A stretch of DNA of 64,000 nt from Thiodiazotropha sp037384425 (GTDB lineage Bacteria > Pseudomonadota > Gammaproteobacteria > Chromatiales > Chromatiaceae). The stretch covers positions 62,001 to 126,000 of the forward strand of contig JARROA010000003.1 in assembly GCA_037384425.1 (NCBI GenBank), in the 5' to 3' direction. Positions 36,424 through 44,018 of this stretch are shown piece after piece. The notes beneath the pieces were generated by a model. It saw only the letters and a list, made by a program, of their open reading frames with translations. It was not told where the DNA came from and did no database searches. A program made the position numbers and the translations under genes. Each line of letters starts with the position of its first letter. Position 1 is the stretch's first letter.

Positions 36424-38184
36424 ATGGATACTATGAACCAAAACACGTCACCACGCCCATCCCCGCTGATCCTCTTCATCACGACGCTGTTGCTGCTCAG
36501 CGCGCTGCCGCTACGGGCAGAGGTGGCGGCCAGACTCTCGTCACCGACCACCGGTATCGATCAGCCCGTTCAGCTGACTCTCGAGATGAAAGGGGAGGAG
36601 AGCGGCACACCCGACCTGTCGGTGCTCGATGAGGCTTTCGAGATTCTGGGACGGGCCACGCAACAAAGCGTCTCCATCATCAACGGCGCGGTCTCCTCCA
36701 AACGTTCCCTGATCCTGACCCTGCTGCCCAAGCGCGAGGGCAGCCTGACCATCCCGGCGATCACCATCGGCGATCAGGTGACCGCCCCACTCACGCTCGA
36801 AGTCACGCACCAGGCCAGCGCCAGTGGCGCGAGCCAGCAGAAACTGGCCCAGGTGGAGATGAGCCTGGATAAGACATCCGCCTATCCGGAAGAGGAGGTG
36901 ATCCTCACCCTCAAGCTCTTCCAGGCCGCCGGAGTGCGTGGCGAACACCTCGACCAGCCGGTCCCCTCATTGGGCGACACCCGGCTGCAGCTGCTCGACG
37001 AGACCAGCTACAGCGTCGAGCGCGACGGTCAGCCCTATCGCGTGCTGGAGCGCAGCTACGGGCTCTACGCCTACCAGACCGGCAGCCTGAAGATCGCACC
37101 GGTGAGCTTCCGTGGCCGCAGTGGTGGTAGCTCCATCTTCAGTCTGCTCGACGCCCCCTTCAACGCCCAGCCGCAGACCAGCCGCATCGTGCGCGCCGAA
37201 TCGGATCCGGTCACGCTCGAGGTCAAACCGGTGCCTGCGGCGTTCACGGGTGACCACTGGTTGCCGGCGAAAAACATCCAGCTGGTGGAGACCGGCATCG
37301 ACAGCAAGGGTCCGATCGTCGCCGGCAAGCCGTTGACCCGTCGTATCATGCTGATCGCCGATGGTCTGCTCTCTTCCCAGTTGCCGGTAATCACTCCGCA
37401 GGCGCCGGATGGCGTCAAGGTCTACGAGGAGCAGCCGCAGCTGCAGGACACGCCGCGTCGAACCGGTGTCAGCAGCAGCCGTGAGAGCGTGGTCACCCTG
37501 ATCCCCACCCGGGCCGGTGAGTTTACCCTGCCGGGCATTGCGATCCCCTGGTGGAATACGGAGACCGGCAAGCAGGAGGTCGCCAGGCTCCCCGAACTGA
37601 CACTGCAAGTGGCACCCGGGGCTGTCGGCGAACCGCCACCTGCCGTAGCTGCACCCGCCCAGACCCAGGCTGGAGAGTCAGCCCCCAGCCCCGCTCCGCA
37701 GTCCGTGACGACCGCGGTGGAGCCGCAGCCGGATGAGATCCATTGGCTGATCTGGCTGCTGGTGGCGGCCTGGTTCGCCACTCTGGCGGGCTGGTGGCTA
37801 TCACACCGTCGACATCGCTCGACGCCTCCCGCAACAGAACCGACCGAAGTGTCGCCCTCCGCCGACGAGCGGGCACTGGAGACCGCCATCGACGCGCTGG
37901 TGGTAGCATACCGCGATAAAAAGGCCGAAGCGGCGCGCAACGCCTGGCTGCAGTGGGCCCAGTGTCATTGGCCTCAGCATCCGCCCAACAACCTCACACG
38001 GCTTGCCGCGCGCTGTGCCCCAGCAGTGGCGGAGGCAGTCATCGCACTGGAGAAGGCGCTCTACAGTCCCGGTATCGAAACCGGCTGGGCTGAGGCATTC
38101 GATCCCACCCAGCTGAGGGAAGCGCCGGAACATGCCTCGACCCCTCAGCCGGTCGATGAAGAGCTGTTACCGTTGAATCCCTGA
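36424..38184 (+). CDS. batD: BatD-family protein (Bacteroides aerotolerance-type)
   Basis: A 586-residue exported membrane protein. An N-terminal signal (PLILFITTLLLLSALPLRAE) is followed by repeated beta-rich BatD domains (LSSPTTGIDQPVQLTLEMKG, RSLILTLLPKREGSLTIPAI, SLKIAPVSFRG, VVTLIPTRAGEFTLPGIAIPWWN). A Pro/Ala-rich linker, one membrane helix (HWLIWLLVAAWFATLAGWWL) and a cytoplasmic helical tail complete it. BatD normally sits in a moxR-batABCD cluster of von Willebrand-domain proteins. Here no partner is adjacent. Alternative starts at 36379 or 36433 are possible. The role is envelope-related but poorly defined. Confidence 0.85.
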   Translation: MDTMNQNTSPRPSPLILFITTLLLLSALPLRAEVAARLSSPTTGIDQPVQLTLEMKGEESGTPDLSVLDEAFEILGRATQQSVSIINGAVSSKRSLILTLLPKREGSLTIPAITIGDQVTAPLTLEVTHQASASGASQQKLAQVEMSLDKTSAYPEEEVILTLKLFQAAGVRGEHLDQPVPSLGDTRLQLLDETSYSVERDGQPYRVLERSYGLYAYQTGSLKIAPVSFRGRSGGSSIFSLLDAPFNAQPQTSRIVRAESDPVTLEVKPVPAAFTGDHWLPAKNIQLVETGIDSKGPIVAGKPLTRRIMLIADGLLSSQLPVITPQAPDGVKVYEEQPQLQDTPRRTGVSSSRESVVTLIPTRAGEFTLPGIAIPWWNTETGKQEVARLPELTLQVAPGAVGEPPPAVAAPAQTQAGESAPSPAPQSVTTAVEPQPDEIHWLIWLLVAAWFATLAGWWLSHRRHRSTPPATEPTEVSPSADERALETAIDALVVAYRDKKAEAARNAWLQWAQCHWPQHPPNNLTRLAARCAPAVAEAVIALEKALYSPGIETGWAEAFDPTQLREAPEHASTPQPVDEELLPLNP

Positions 38185-38203
38185 AATCAAATGGGTTTCG
38201 ATG

Positions 38204-38533
38204 CTACTCCCAGTCCCCATAGTCGAAGGTGATCTCCTCGTGGGCGTTGATATCCTTCAAGGCATAGAGATCAAAACCGTCGAACTCGGCATTCCCATCG
38301 TCCTGGTGATTCAGATAGCGCAGCAGGTTGCGTCCACTGCGCCCGACAGGCGACTGACCCTCTTCGAAGACCCACAGGACATAAGTCCCGTCCCGCTTGG
38401 CGGCAGGCCCCTCGTATGTCCCGATGTATTCGCCTTTGGAAATGTCGATCTTTGCGAACAGGCCGTTACCGTGTATCGACGAGGGTGCGCGGTAGACGAT
38501 ATTACCGAGTCGTTGCTTAGTTGTTTTTGCCAT
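38204..38533 (-). CDS. Small SET domain protein (putative lysine methyltransferase)
   Basis: A 109-residue protein that is little more than a SET domain. VYRAPSSIHGNGLFAKIDISKGEYIGTYEG is the N-terminal SET part, RNLLRYLNHQDDGNAEF replaces the usual RFINHSCxPN, and LKDINAHEEITFDYGDWE holds the catalytic-tyrosine region. SET proteins transfer methyl from SAM to protein lysines. Bacterial ones have few known targets. The start ATG at 38533 lies inside the 3' end of the next upstream gene (17-base overlap), showing coupling. A longer start at 38566 is unlikely. Confidence 0.88.
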   Translation of the reverse strand: MAKTTKQRLGNIVYRAPSSIHGNGLFAKIDISKGEYIGTYEGPAAKRDGTYVLWVFEEGQSPVGRSGRNLLRYLNHQDDGNAEFDGFDLYALKDINAHEEITFDYGDWE

Positions 38534-38765
38534 GATTGATCTCTTGTTTCTTGTTCTCCTGCACATCCGCTACAGGACAGCTGTCACCGTAGACGGCCAT
38601 GATGGCGCGCAACTCTTTGAGCACTGTCTGACGTGCCAAATCGTCCAACACGCGAAGTTCGGGCAAACTTTCACCCCGCTCCAACAAACGGATGTCCTGC
38701 CTCACAGAGTGGCAGCCTTTTTGACAAAGAATCTCGATACACTCTTCAATCTGTTTGCTACGCAT
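38517..38765 (-). CDS. Small conserved hypothetical protein
   Basis: An 82-residue soluble protein beginning MRSKQIEECIEILCQKGCHS. It has a Cys pair CQKGC, a leucine-rich middle (LPELRVLDDLARQTVLKELRAIMAVYG) and a third Cys in GDSCPV, then a Lys/Asn-rich tail. Similar short proteins with CQxGC and LKxIMAVYG patterns occur in other gammaproteobacteria, from memory and unchecked. It overlaps the SET-domain gene by 17 bases, so the two probably act together. No function is known to me. Confidence 0.75.
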   Translation of the reverse strand: MRSKQIEECIEILCQKGCHSVRQDIRLLERGESLPELRVLDDLARQTVLKELRAIMAVYGDSCPVADVQENKKQEINHGKNN

Positions 38766-38876
38766 GACGTCGACAGTACCCGGGCAGTGTTGGTGTATTA
38801 GAATCTACTCATGTACCTATACCGTACCGGGAACCATAGCGGTATTCAAATTTCTAACAGGATTCAATAGGATTGC

Positions 38877-39150
38877 TTAGGGCCTGTTAACACTAATCCA
38901 ATAGGCTCTGTTGCGCCTAAAAAAGCGCCAATCAAGGCGCAAGGAGAGCAGTTTGGTGAGTCCAGATGAACAACGAGCAACGCCGAGTGGCGCTTTTTCA
39001 GGGGTAACCCAAAGCGCTGGGGCTGTTTTTCCGCCCAGCGGCGTTATCACTCGCTCATGTAGTCTGGCTACACACTTTCGCCCATTCTGCCTTGCTGGAT
39101 GCATAAACAGACCCAGCAGAACCTGTAGGATTAGTGTTAACAGACCCTAA
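38877..39150. mobile_element. 274-bp MITE-like element with 23-bp terminal inverted repeats
   Basis: The left end (38877-38899, TTAGGGCCTGTTAACACTAA...) and right end (39128-39150) are inverted copies differing at one of 23 positions. A TA dinucleotide borders both ends, as expected for IS630/Tc1-type target duplication. The inside contains GCGCC-rich hairpins and no gene. It sits between the small Cys protein and dsbA, so it may supply or disturb dsbA promoter sequences. No related transposase is in the window. Confidence 0.8.
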
Positions 39151-39180
39151 AACAGACTTTACCCCCACGAAGGAACCACT

Positions 39181-39804
39181 ATGGCCTGGATCAAACGCTT
39201 GCTGATACCTTTTCTTGTTCTCGTCCACACTCTGGCCTATGCCGAGTGGGGTGAGGGTTGGGACCCAATCGATCCACCGATCGCCACTTCAGTGCCGGAT
39301 GGCAAAGTCGAAGTGGTAGAGTTCTTCTGGTATGGCTGCCCCCACTGTTTCACCCTGGAACCGAAACTTGATGCCTGGTTGGAAAAAAAGCCGGAGAATG
39401 TGGTCTTCAAACGGATCCCGAGCCCCCTGAATCCCAGCTGGATGGTGCACTCCCAGTTTTTCTACGCCGCCGAGGCGCTAGGTATGGCCGATAAACTGCA
39501 CAAACCGCTGTTCGAGGCCATTCACGTCCAAAAGCGCAAACTCTTCGACAAGCAATCACTCATCGACTTCGCCGTGGAACAGGGCGTCGACCGTCAGAAG
39601 TTCAGCGACGCCTGGAATTCGTTCGGGGTCTACGTCAAGGTACAACAGGCACGCAAGCTGGCCCAGCGCTACGGTATCACCGGGGTGCCGGCAGTCGGCA
39701 TCAACGGCAAATACAAGACCAGCGGCAGTCTGGCCGGCACCTACAGCAAGATGCTCGAAATCGTCGACGAACTGATCGCCAAAGAGTCCTCTGCGACCCC
39801 ATAA
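39181..39804 (+). CDS. dsbA: Thiol:disulfide interchange protein DsbA
   Basis: A periplasmic oxidase that introduces disulfide bonds. The 207-residue precursor has a signal peptide (KRLLIPFLVLVHTLAYA), the active site CPHC in EFFWYGCPHCFTLEPKLDAW, the helical insert, and the cis-proline loop GITGVPAVGINGKY. A GAAGGA ribosome site precedes the ATG. It is followed within five bases by the convergent GST gene. Confidence 0.95.
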   Translation: MAWIKRLLIPFLVLVHTLAYAEWGEGWDPIDPPIATSVPDGKVEVVEFFWYGCPHCFTLEPKLDAWLEKKPENVVFKRIPSPLNPSWMVHSQFFYAAEALGMADKLHKPLFEAIHVQKRKLFDKQSLIDFAVEQGVDRQKFSDAWNSFGVYVKVQQARKLAQRYGITGVPAVGINGKYKTSGSLAGTYSKMLEIVDELIAKESSATP

Positions 39805-39809
39805 GGTTT

Positions 39810-40472
39810 TTACGGGGCCCTGCGCTGACTGGACAGCCAGGACCCCTTCCGCCGCAGAAATTGGAAATAGAGGCTGTCGAAGTCAACCACCACCGAACGC
39901 CTCAGGCTGGGTCGGGCCAGCAATCTGTTGGCCCATCTCGCCACAGCCGGCGGAGTGTCCGCAGTCACTTCAGACCTGACAGTCGCCAGTATCTCCATTC
40001 GCATGAAGAAGGGGGTATAGGCGGCATCCACCAGAGAGAAGCCGCCGTCATCCCCGAACAGGCCTTGCTCCAGCGGTGACTTCAGGCGCGCCATCAACCG
40101 CTTCAATTCAGCCAGGGCTTCAATGAAAAGCTCTTCATCCGCGGCCACCCCAACGGCATGCTGTTGTCTCAGAAGTGCCGAACCGAACTCTATCCAGGCC
40201 TTGTGCTGAGCCCGTATTAGCGGATTTTCCGGATGAAAGCGTGGAGGATAGACCTCGTCCAGATAGTCGAGGATCACGGCCGACTCGAACAAAACCTCGT
40301 CACCGATCTGCAGCAGGGGTACCTGACCAAAGGGCGAGCAACGCTTGAACCAGGCCGGAGGGTCATCCAGGTCGATGTATTCCAGCTCATAGCCCACGTC
40401 TTTCTCTTCCAGCGTTATAACTGCCCGCTGCACATAGGGACAGAGCTTGAAACTGACAAGCTTGAGCGTCAT
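39810..40472 (-). CDS. Glutathione S-transferase family protein
   Basis: A 220-residue GST-fold protein. The N-terminal thioredoxin-like domain has VSFKLCPYVQRAVITLEEK, FGQVPLLQIGDEVLFESAVILDYLDE (cis-Pro and Glu-Ser GSH-binding pair). The C-terminal helical domain has FSLVDAAYTPFFMRM. The CPY motif hints at an omega- or glutaredoxin-like class with a catalytic Cys. I choose ATG 40472; an open frame extends 15 codons upstream. The substrate is unknown. Confidence 0.9.
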   Translation of the reverse strand: MTLKLVSFKLCPYVQRAVITLEEKDVGYELEYIDLDDPPAWFKRCSPFGQVPLLQIGDEVLFESAVILDYLDEVYPPRFHPENPLIRAQHKAWIEFGSALLRQQHAVGVAADEELFIEALAELKRLMARLKSPLEQGLFGDDGGFSLVDAAYTPFFMRMEILATVRSEVTADTPPAVARWANRLLARPSLRRSVVVDFDSLYFQFLRRKGSWLSSQRRAP

Positions 40473-41018
40473 CGGCCGGACTCGCACGTCGCGTGAAGGA
40501 ATCCGATTCCACCGCACAGGAATGCATTGCCTGAGATCGCATTGTCAGAGTGCGATAAAAAACCATGTTGGACACAAAGATTTTTAAAAATTACAATCAT
40601 ATTCGCTTTTTGATCAGTTAGTTACGGACTTATTTCATGTTCAGAGACGAGCTTGATGCCCAAGAGCCTGAAATCTCAGTTGGATTTACATTTTGGCTGC
40701 GGACGGTTATTTTGTGACAGAGTTAACATATTCAGGCAGGTTGGCAAAGCTCAAGGATGTTGATGCTCAGACGCGACTGGCCGAGGGTAGGCCGCCATTC
40801 GGACTCACCTCAGCCTGTTCGCGTCCTACCCCTCTTCCACGGACATGGAGTGTCTCGGATCGAATCGTCCCCATGCAGATTTTCAAACCTACTCCTATGT
40901 GTGTACGCACCCAGGATAGTTTCTGTACACTGAACGAAAAATCGAATTTGGACGATAATCACTACACGACTATGCTGTCACATAAGCTAAACGCATTGTA
41001 ACTGAACGTATTTTCGAG
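40473..41018. other. Divergent intergenic region upstream of GST and PilZ-like genes
   Basis: These 546 bases separate divergent genes. The left half (about 40550-40640) is strongly AT-rich and is a likely promoter zone. A plus-strand frame at 40693-41001 has no motif, and I do not call it. No repeat or hairpin stands out. Confidence 0.5.
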
Positions 41019-42845
41019 ATGGCGAACATCAACCGCATCGGCCTAAGGATTCCGGATCAACTACCGCCAAAAGGCAAACCTTTTTTCCTCAACGACAAGG
41101 AGCTGTCCAGCTGGGCAGAGCATTTGCCGCTCGCCAATGTGGGCGAAACCTCCAAGCAGATATTCAAAACGCTACGCGAATTCAACCGTACCCTGATACC
41201 CAGCAAACGCCGGCTACAGAGCGTGGATTTCTTCCGCCACCCCCTGAGCTACATCGCCGCCAATCTCAGTAAACACTACATGGGCAATGGCTTCCCCCTG
41301 AGTGAGAAGGCGTACAAGATCGCCGTCTTGAACCGGGAACTCCACAGTGGCATGGCCACCGCCTACAAATCAGCCATCGTCGATATCCTGGTTGAAAGCC
41401 AGGGCAAACCCGATCGCAGACAGCTGGTAAGTGCCATTCATTACTGCATGAGCTACCTCTCACGGGTGATACTGCTTTCAGCTCTTGTCTACGATACCTA
41501 CCCAAAACGGATCTGGCGCGAACTGCACATACTGCACCGTCTTGCCTTGCGTTACGGAGTGGAATCGATACAGGTCGAGGATCCTACCGAAAGTCACGAC
41601 AAACCCTATACCATCGATGAATCCTATCGTCGTTGCATCCTCTTCTCGCTCGCCTCCCCCTATAAGATGCGCCAGAAAGACAATCTGCTGATCTTCGATA
41701 CGCTGCTGGGGTGGAGCCATCTGGCCAAGCTCTACAGCAATGAGGATGCTCCGGAGGAGACCACGATCATCATCCGCCAGGACAGCGACCTGGCACCCAG
41801 CCACGAAACTGCGGTGGCAGAGGCCGAAAACAAGTATCTGTTGAAAATGGATGCCGATGATCTGATCGTACAACTGAGGGACCAGTTCAGCGAGAACCCT
41901 TCGCAGAACAATCGACTGCCGGGGATCAAGGCCATGGACACCGGCCTGGTTCGACAACTGATCAAGCTTTGGTCAAAGGCGCAGAAGCGTGCTTTCGTCC
42001 GTACCAAACTCAATTTCGAGCTCAGAATCGCGGTGGGCCTGCGGTCGATACACAAATTGATCTCGCTCGGCAACGAACCGGCGAAAGCACCGGAAAAGCA
42101 GGAAGATGACGGCACCTGGATCGAGACTGCCTTCGCCGAAGGCAACCACCTGAAGATATCACCCCATTTCTCACTGATGCCGATGGAAGGCAACACCTAC
42201 AACCCGAGACGCGGGGATTTCGAAGAGTTCGGCCCCAATTCCAGGGATTTCGATACTTTGGAAGAACCGGTATCCCAGATTTGGGATGAAGAACCGAGCA
42301 AACTGGCGGAGCCCGCCACCAACACCTTCAAGACCATCAACGAAAGCGCTGGTGGCTACTGTCTCGACTGGTCGGGAGAACAGATTCCCAAGATTCAGGT
42401 CGGTGAATTGATCGGCGTTCAGTCAGCCATGTCTGCCAACCAGTTCGGTGTCGGCATGGTGCGCTGGATGAGGCGAACGCCCGACGATCGCATGCAGGTG
42501 GGTGTTCAGATGATCGCACCCAACGCCATGGCTGTCTCTGCCCGGGAGGAACAGAACAAGAAGGGACAGTCCCACGACTGCCTGCTGCTGCCGGAAGTCG
42601 GCACTTCGGGTCAACCCACCAGCTTTATCTGCCCTTCGTTCCCCTTCAAACTGGGTAATCATCTGCTGATCAACGAAGGCGAGAACCTGCGCGAGATCAA
42701 GCTGACACGCCTGCTCGAAGCCAGCGGCAGCGTCTCCCAATTCCAGTTTGTCTATCTGGACCACAGAGATCAGCCGGAACAGGACGAAGCGGAGGATGGA
42801 TTTGGAGAAGACACCGACTTCGACAACCTTTGGTCCACACTCTGA
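41019..42845 (+). CDS. Large protein with separated PilZ c-di-GMP-binding motifs
   Basis: A 608-residue cytoplasmic protein. Residues 1-300 are mostly helical and unknown to me. The PilZ signature appears in two parts. RAFVR (RxxxR, Arg324 and Arg328) is followed by a strand-like TKLNFELRIAVGL. NESAGG (NxSxxG, Asn441-Gly446) is followed by VGELIGVQ and VGMVRWMRR...GVQMIAP, as in PilZ barrels. The gap of about 110 residues between them is much longer than the usual 20-40 and contains an acidic, low-complexity insert. The motifs predict c-di-GMP binding. The acidic tail DEAEDGFGEDTDFD is also unusual. Confidence 0.8.
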   Translation: MANINRIGLRIPDQLPPKGKPFFLNDKELSSWAEHLPLANVGETSKQIFKTLREFNRTLIPSKRRLQSVDFFRHPLSYIAANLSKHYMGNGFPLSEKAYKIAVLNRELHSGMATAYKSAIVDILVESQGKPDRRQLVSAIHYCMSYLSRVILLSALVYDTYPKRIWRELHILHRLALRYGVESIQVEDPTESHDKPYTIDESYRRCILFSLASPYKMRQKDNLLIFDTLLGWSHLAKLYSNEDAPEETTIIIRQDSDLAPSHETAVAEAENKYLLKMDADDLIVQLRDQFSENPSQNNRLPGIKAMDTGLVRQLIKLWSKAQKRAFVRTKLNFELRIAVGLRSIHKLISLGNEPAKAPEKQEDDGTWIETAFAEGNHLKISPHFSLMPMEGNTYNPRRGDFEEFGPNSRDFDTLEEPVSQIWDEEPSKLAEPATNTFKTINESAGGYCLDWSGEQIPKIQVGELIGVQSAMSANQFGVGMVRWMRRTPDDRMQVGVQMIAPNAMAVSAREEQNKKGQSHDCLLLPEVGTSGQPTSFICPSFPFKLGNHLLINEGENLREIKLTRLLEASGSVSQFQFVYLDHRDQPEQDEAEDGFGEDTDFDNLWSTL

Positions 42846-42888
42846 CGGCACGCGCCTTCCGCGGATACGAAAAGGTGCCGCGGCCTAA

Positions 42889-43323
42889 TCAAAAACCAGC
42901 TTTTTCGTACCAGCGTTTGGCCTCTTCCGGGTCCTTCTCGACACCCCGCCCCTCTTCATAGAGCATTCCGAGCGTGGTTTGGGATCCAGCCAGACCCTGC
43001 TCGGCGGCCTTTCTGAACCATTCCACCGCTTTGGGTAGATTCTGCTCCACGCACTCGCCCTCGAGATACATGAAACCCAATCCATGCTGTGCCATTGGGT
43101 GCCCTGCTTCGGCGGCGGCTTTCATGAATTTGTAGGCCATCAACTCATTGACCACCATGCCAAGACCGCCCTGGGCCATGATCGCCATGCGATATTGCGC
43201 CTCACTGTCACCCGCTTCGGCGAGGGGAGAGAGCAGCGCGGACGCACGCGAAAAGTTCTTGCCCTCGAAGGCGGCAATACCACTGCTCAAATCGAAGTCC
43301 ATATTGTCATCTTTGGTTGTCAT
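42889..43323 (-). CDS. Sel1-repeat protein
   Basis: A 144-residue protein with three to four Sel1-like (TPR-type) repeats: AQYRMAIMAQGGLGMVVNELMAYKFMKAAAEAG, AQHGLGFMYLEGECVEQNLPKAVEWFRKAAEQG and SQTTLGMLYEEGRGVEKDPEEAKRWYEKAG. Such repeats mediate protein-protein contacts. No signal peptide is seen, so it is cytoplasmic. Two further in-frame starts lie up to 12 bases upstream. It is convergent with the PilZ-like gene. The partner is unknown. Confidence 0.88.
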   Translation of the reverse strand: MTTKDDNMDFDLSSGIAAFEGKNFSRASALLSPLAEAGDSEAQYRMAIMAQGGLGMVVNELMAYKFMKAAAEAGHPMAQHGLGFMYLEGECVEQNLPKAVEWFRKAAEQGLAGSQTTLGMLYEEGRGVEKDPEEAKRWYEKAGF

Positions 43324-44018
43324 GACGCTAACCACTCTCTACTTGAAATGATTGACCGGTATCGCACCGGGCCCTTCCCGATGTGAACCCTTGTTTGTGA
43401 GCACAATCCGGTTCCTGATCCGGGCGGTCAAGGCGATATCCCGGTCAGAGACCGGAGGCGAATCCCGGTGTGCTGCGTTGGTGCCGCTGCAGCTCATCTT
43501 CGATAGTCTCGACTGCCGCCAGATCAGCCAGCTCGGGGCGGCGAAAATCGATCTCCTGCTCATGGGCACGGACTACGTGCGCGGGAAACTGTCGGTGGCG
43601 GCCCTGTGCAGGTATGGGATGCGCCAGCGAGGCGATGCATCCCACGAACATGGAGCCGCCTTGATTGCGGATACACGCGTTCGGCGGGAGCAGTGTTAGC
43701 ACCTTTAGCCAGTTCCCGTGCAGTTCCAGTACACGAATACCCATTGCTGCAAACGGCGGTTACGAATCTAACAGATCCGTCGGCTTGTCATCAGACGCTT
43801 GACGGACCATCTTCCACGTCCCCGAGAGTTATAACACTCATGGATTATGGAACTTCCTTCCGCTTGCTGGGGGATCTCAAATGTCAATGCCCGGCTCGAC
43901 AGGATAGCGCATTCCAACACCGGCTGACAGTCTCCCATCTGTCACCACAGCTGCTACTATTTAGCCAGTGACATTAATATAACGCCCCCCGCGATTTCAC
44001 TCTTCATCAAGCAAATAG
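43324..44018. other. Intergenic region upstream of slt
   Basis: These 695 bases lie between the divergent Sel1 and slt genes. A minus-strand frame with a start at 43651 and stop at 43445 (about 68 codons, beginning MFVGCIASLAHPIPAQGR) has a weak AAGG site. It could be a small gene, but nothing supports it beyond length. The part next to slt (about 43960-43990) is AT-rich and is probably its promoter. No repeat was seen. Confidence 0.45.

Noticed and set aside
43445..43651. Possible small minus-strand gene of about 68 codons
   Set aside because: Only a weak ribosome site and no recognisable motif; kept as a remark in the intergenic entry.
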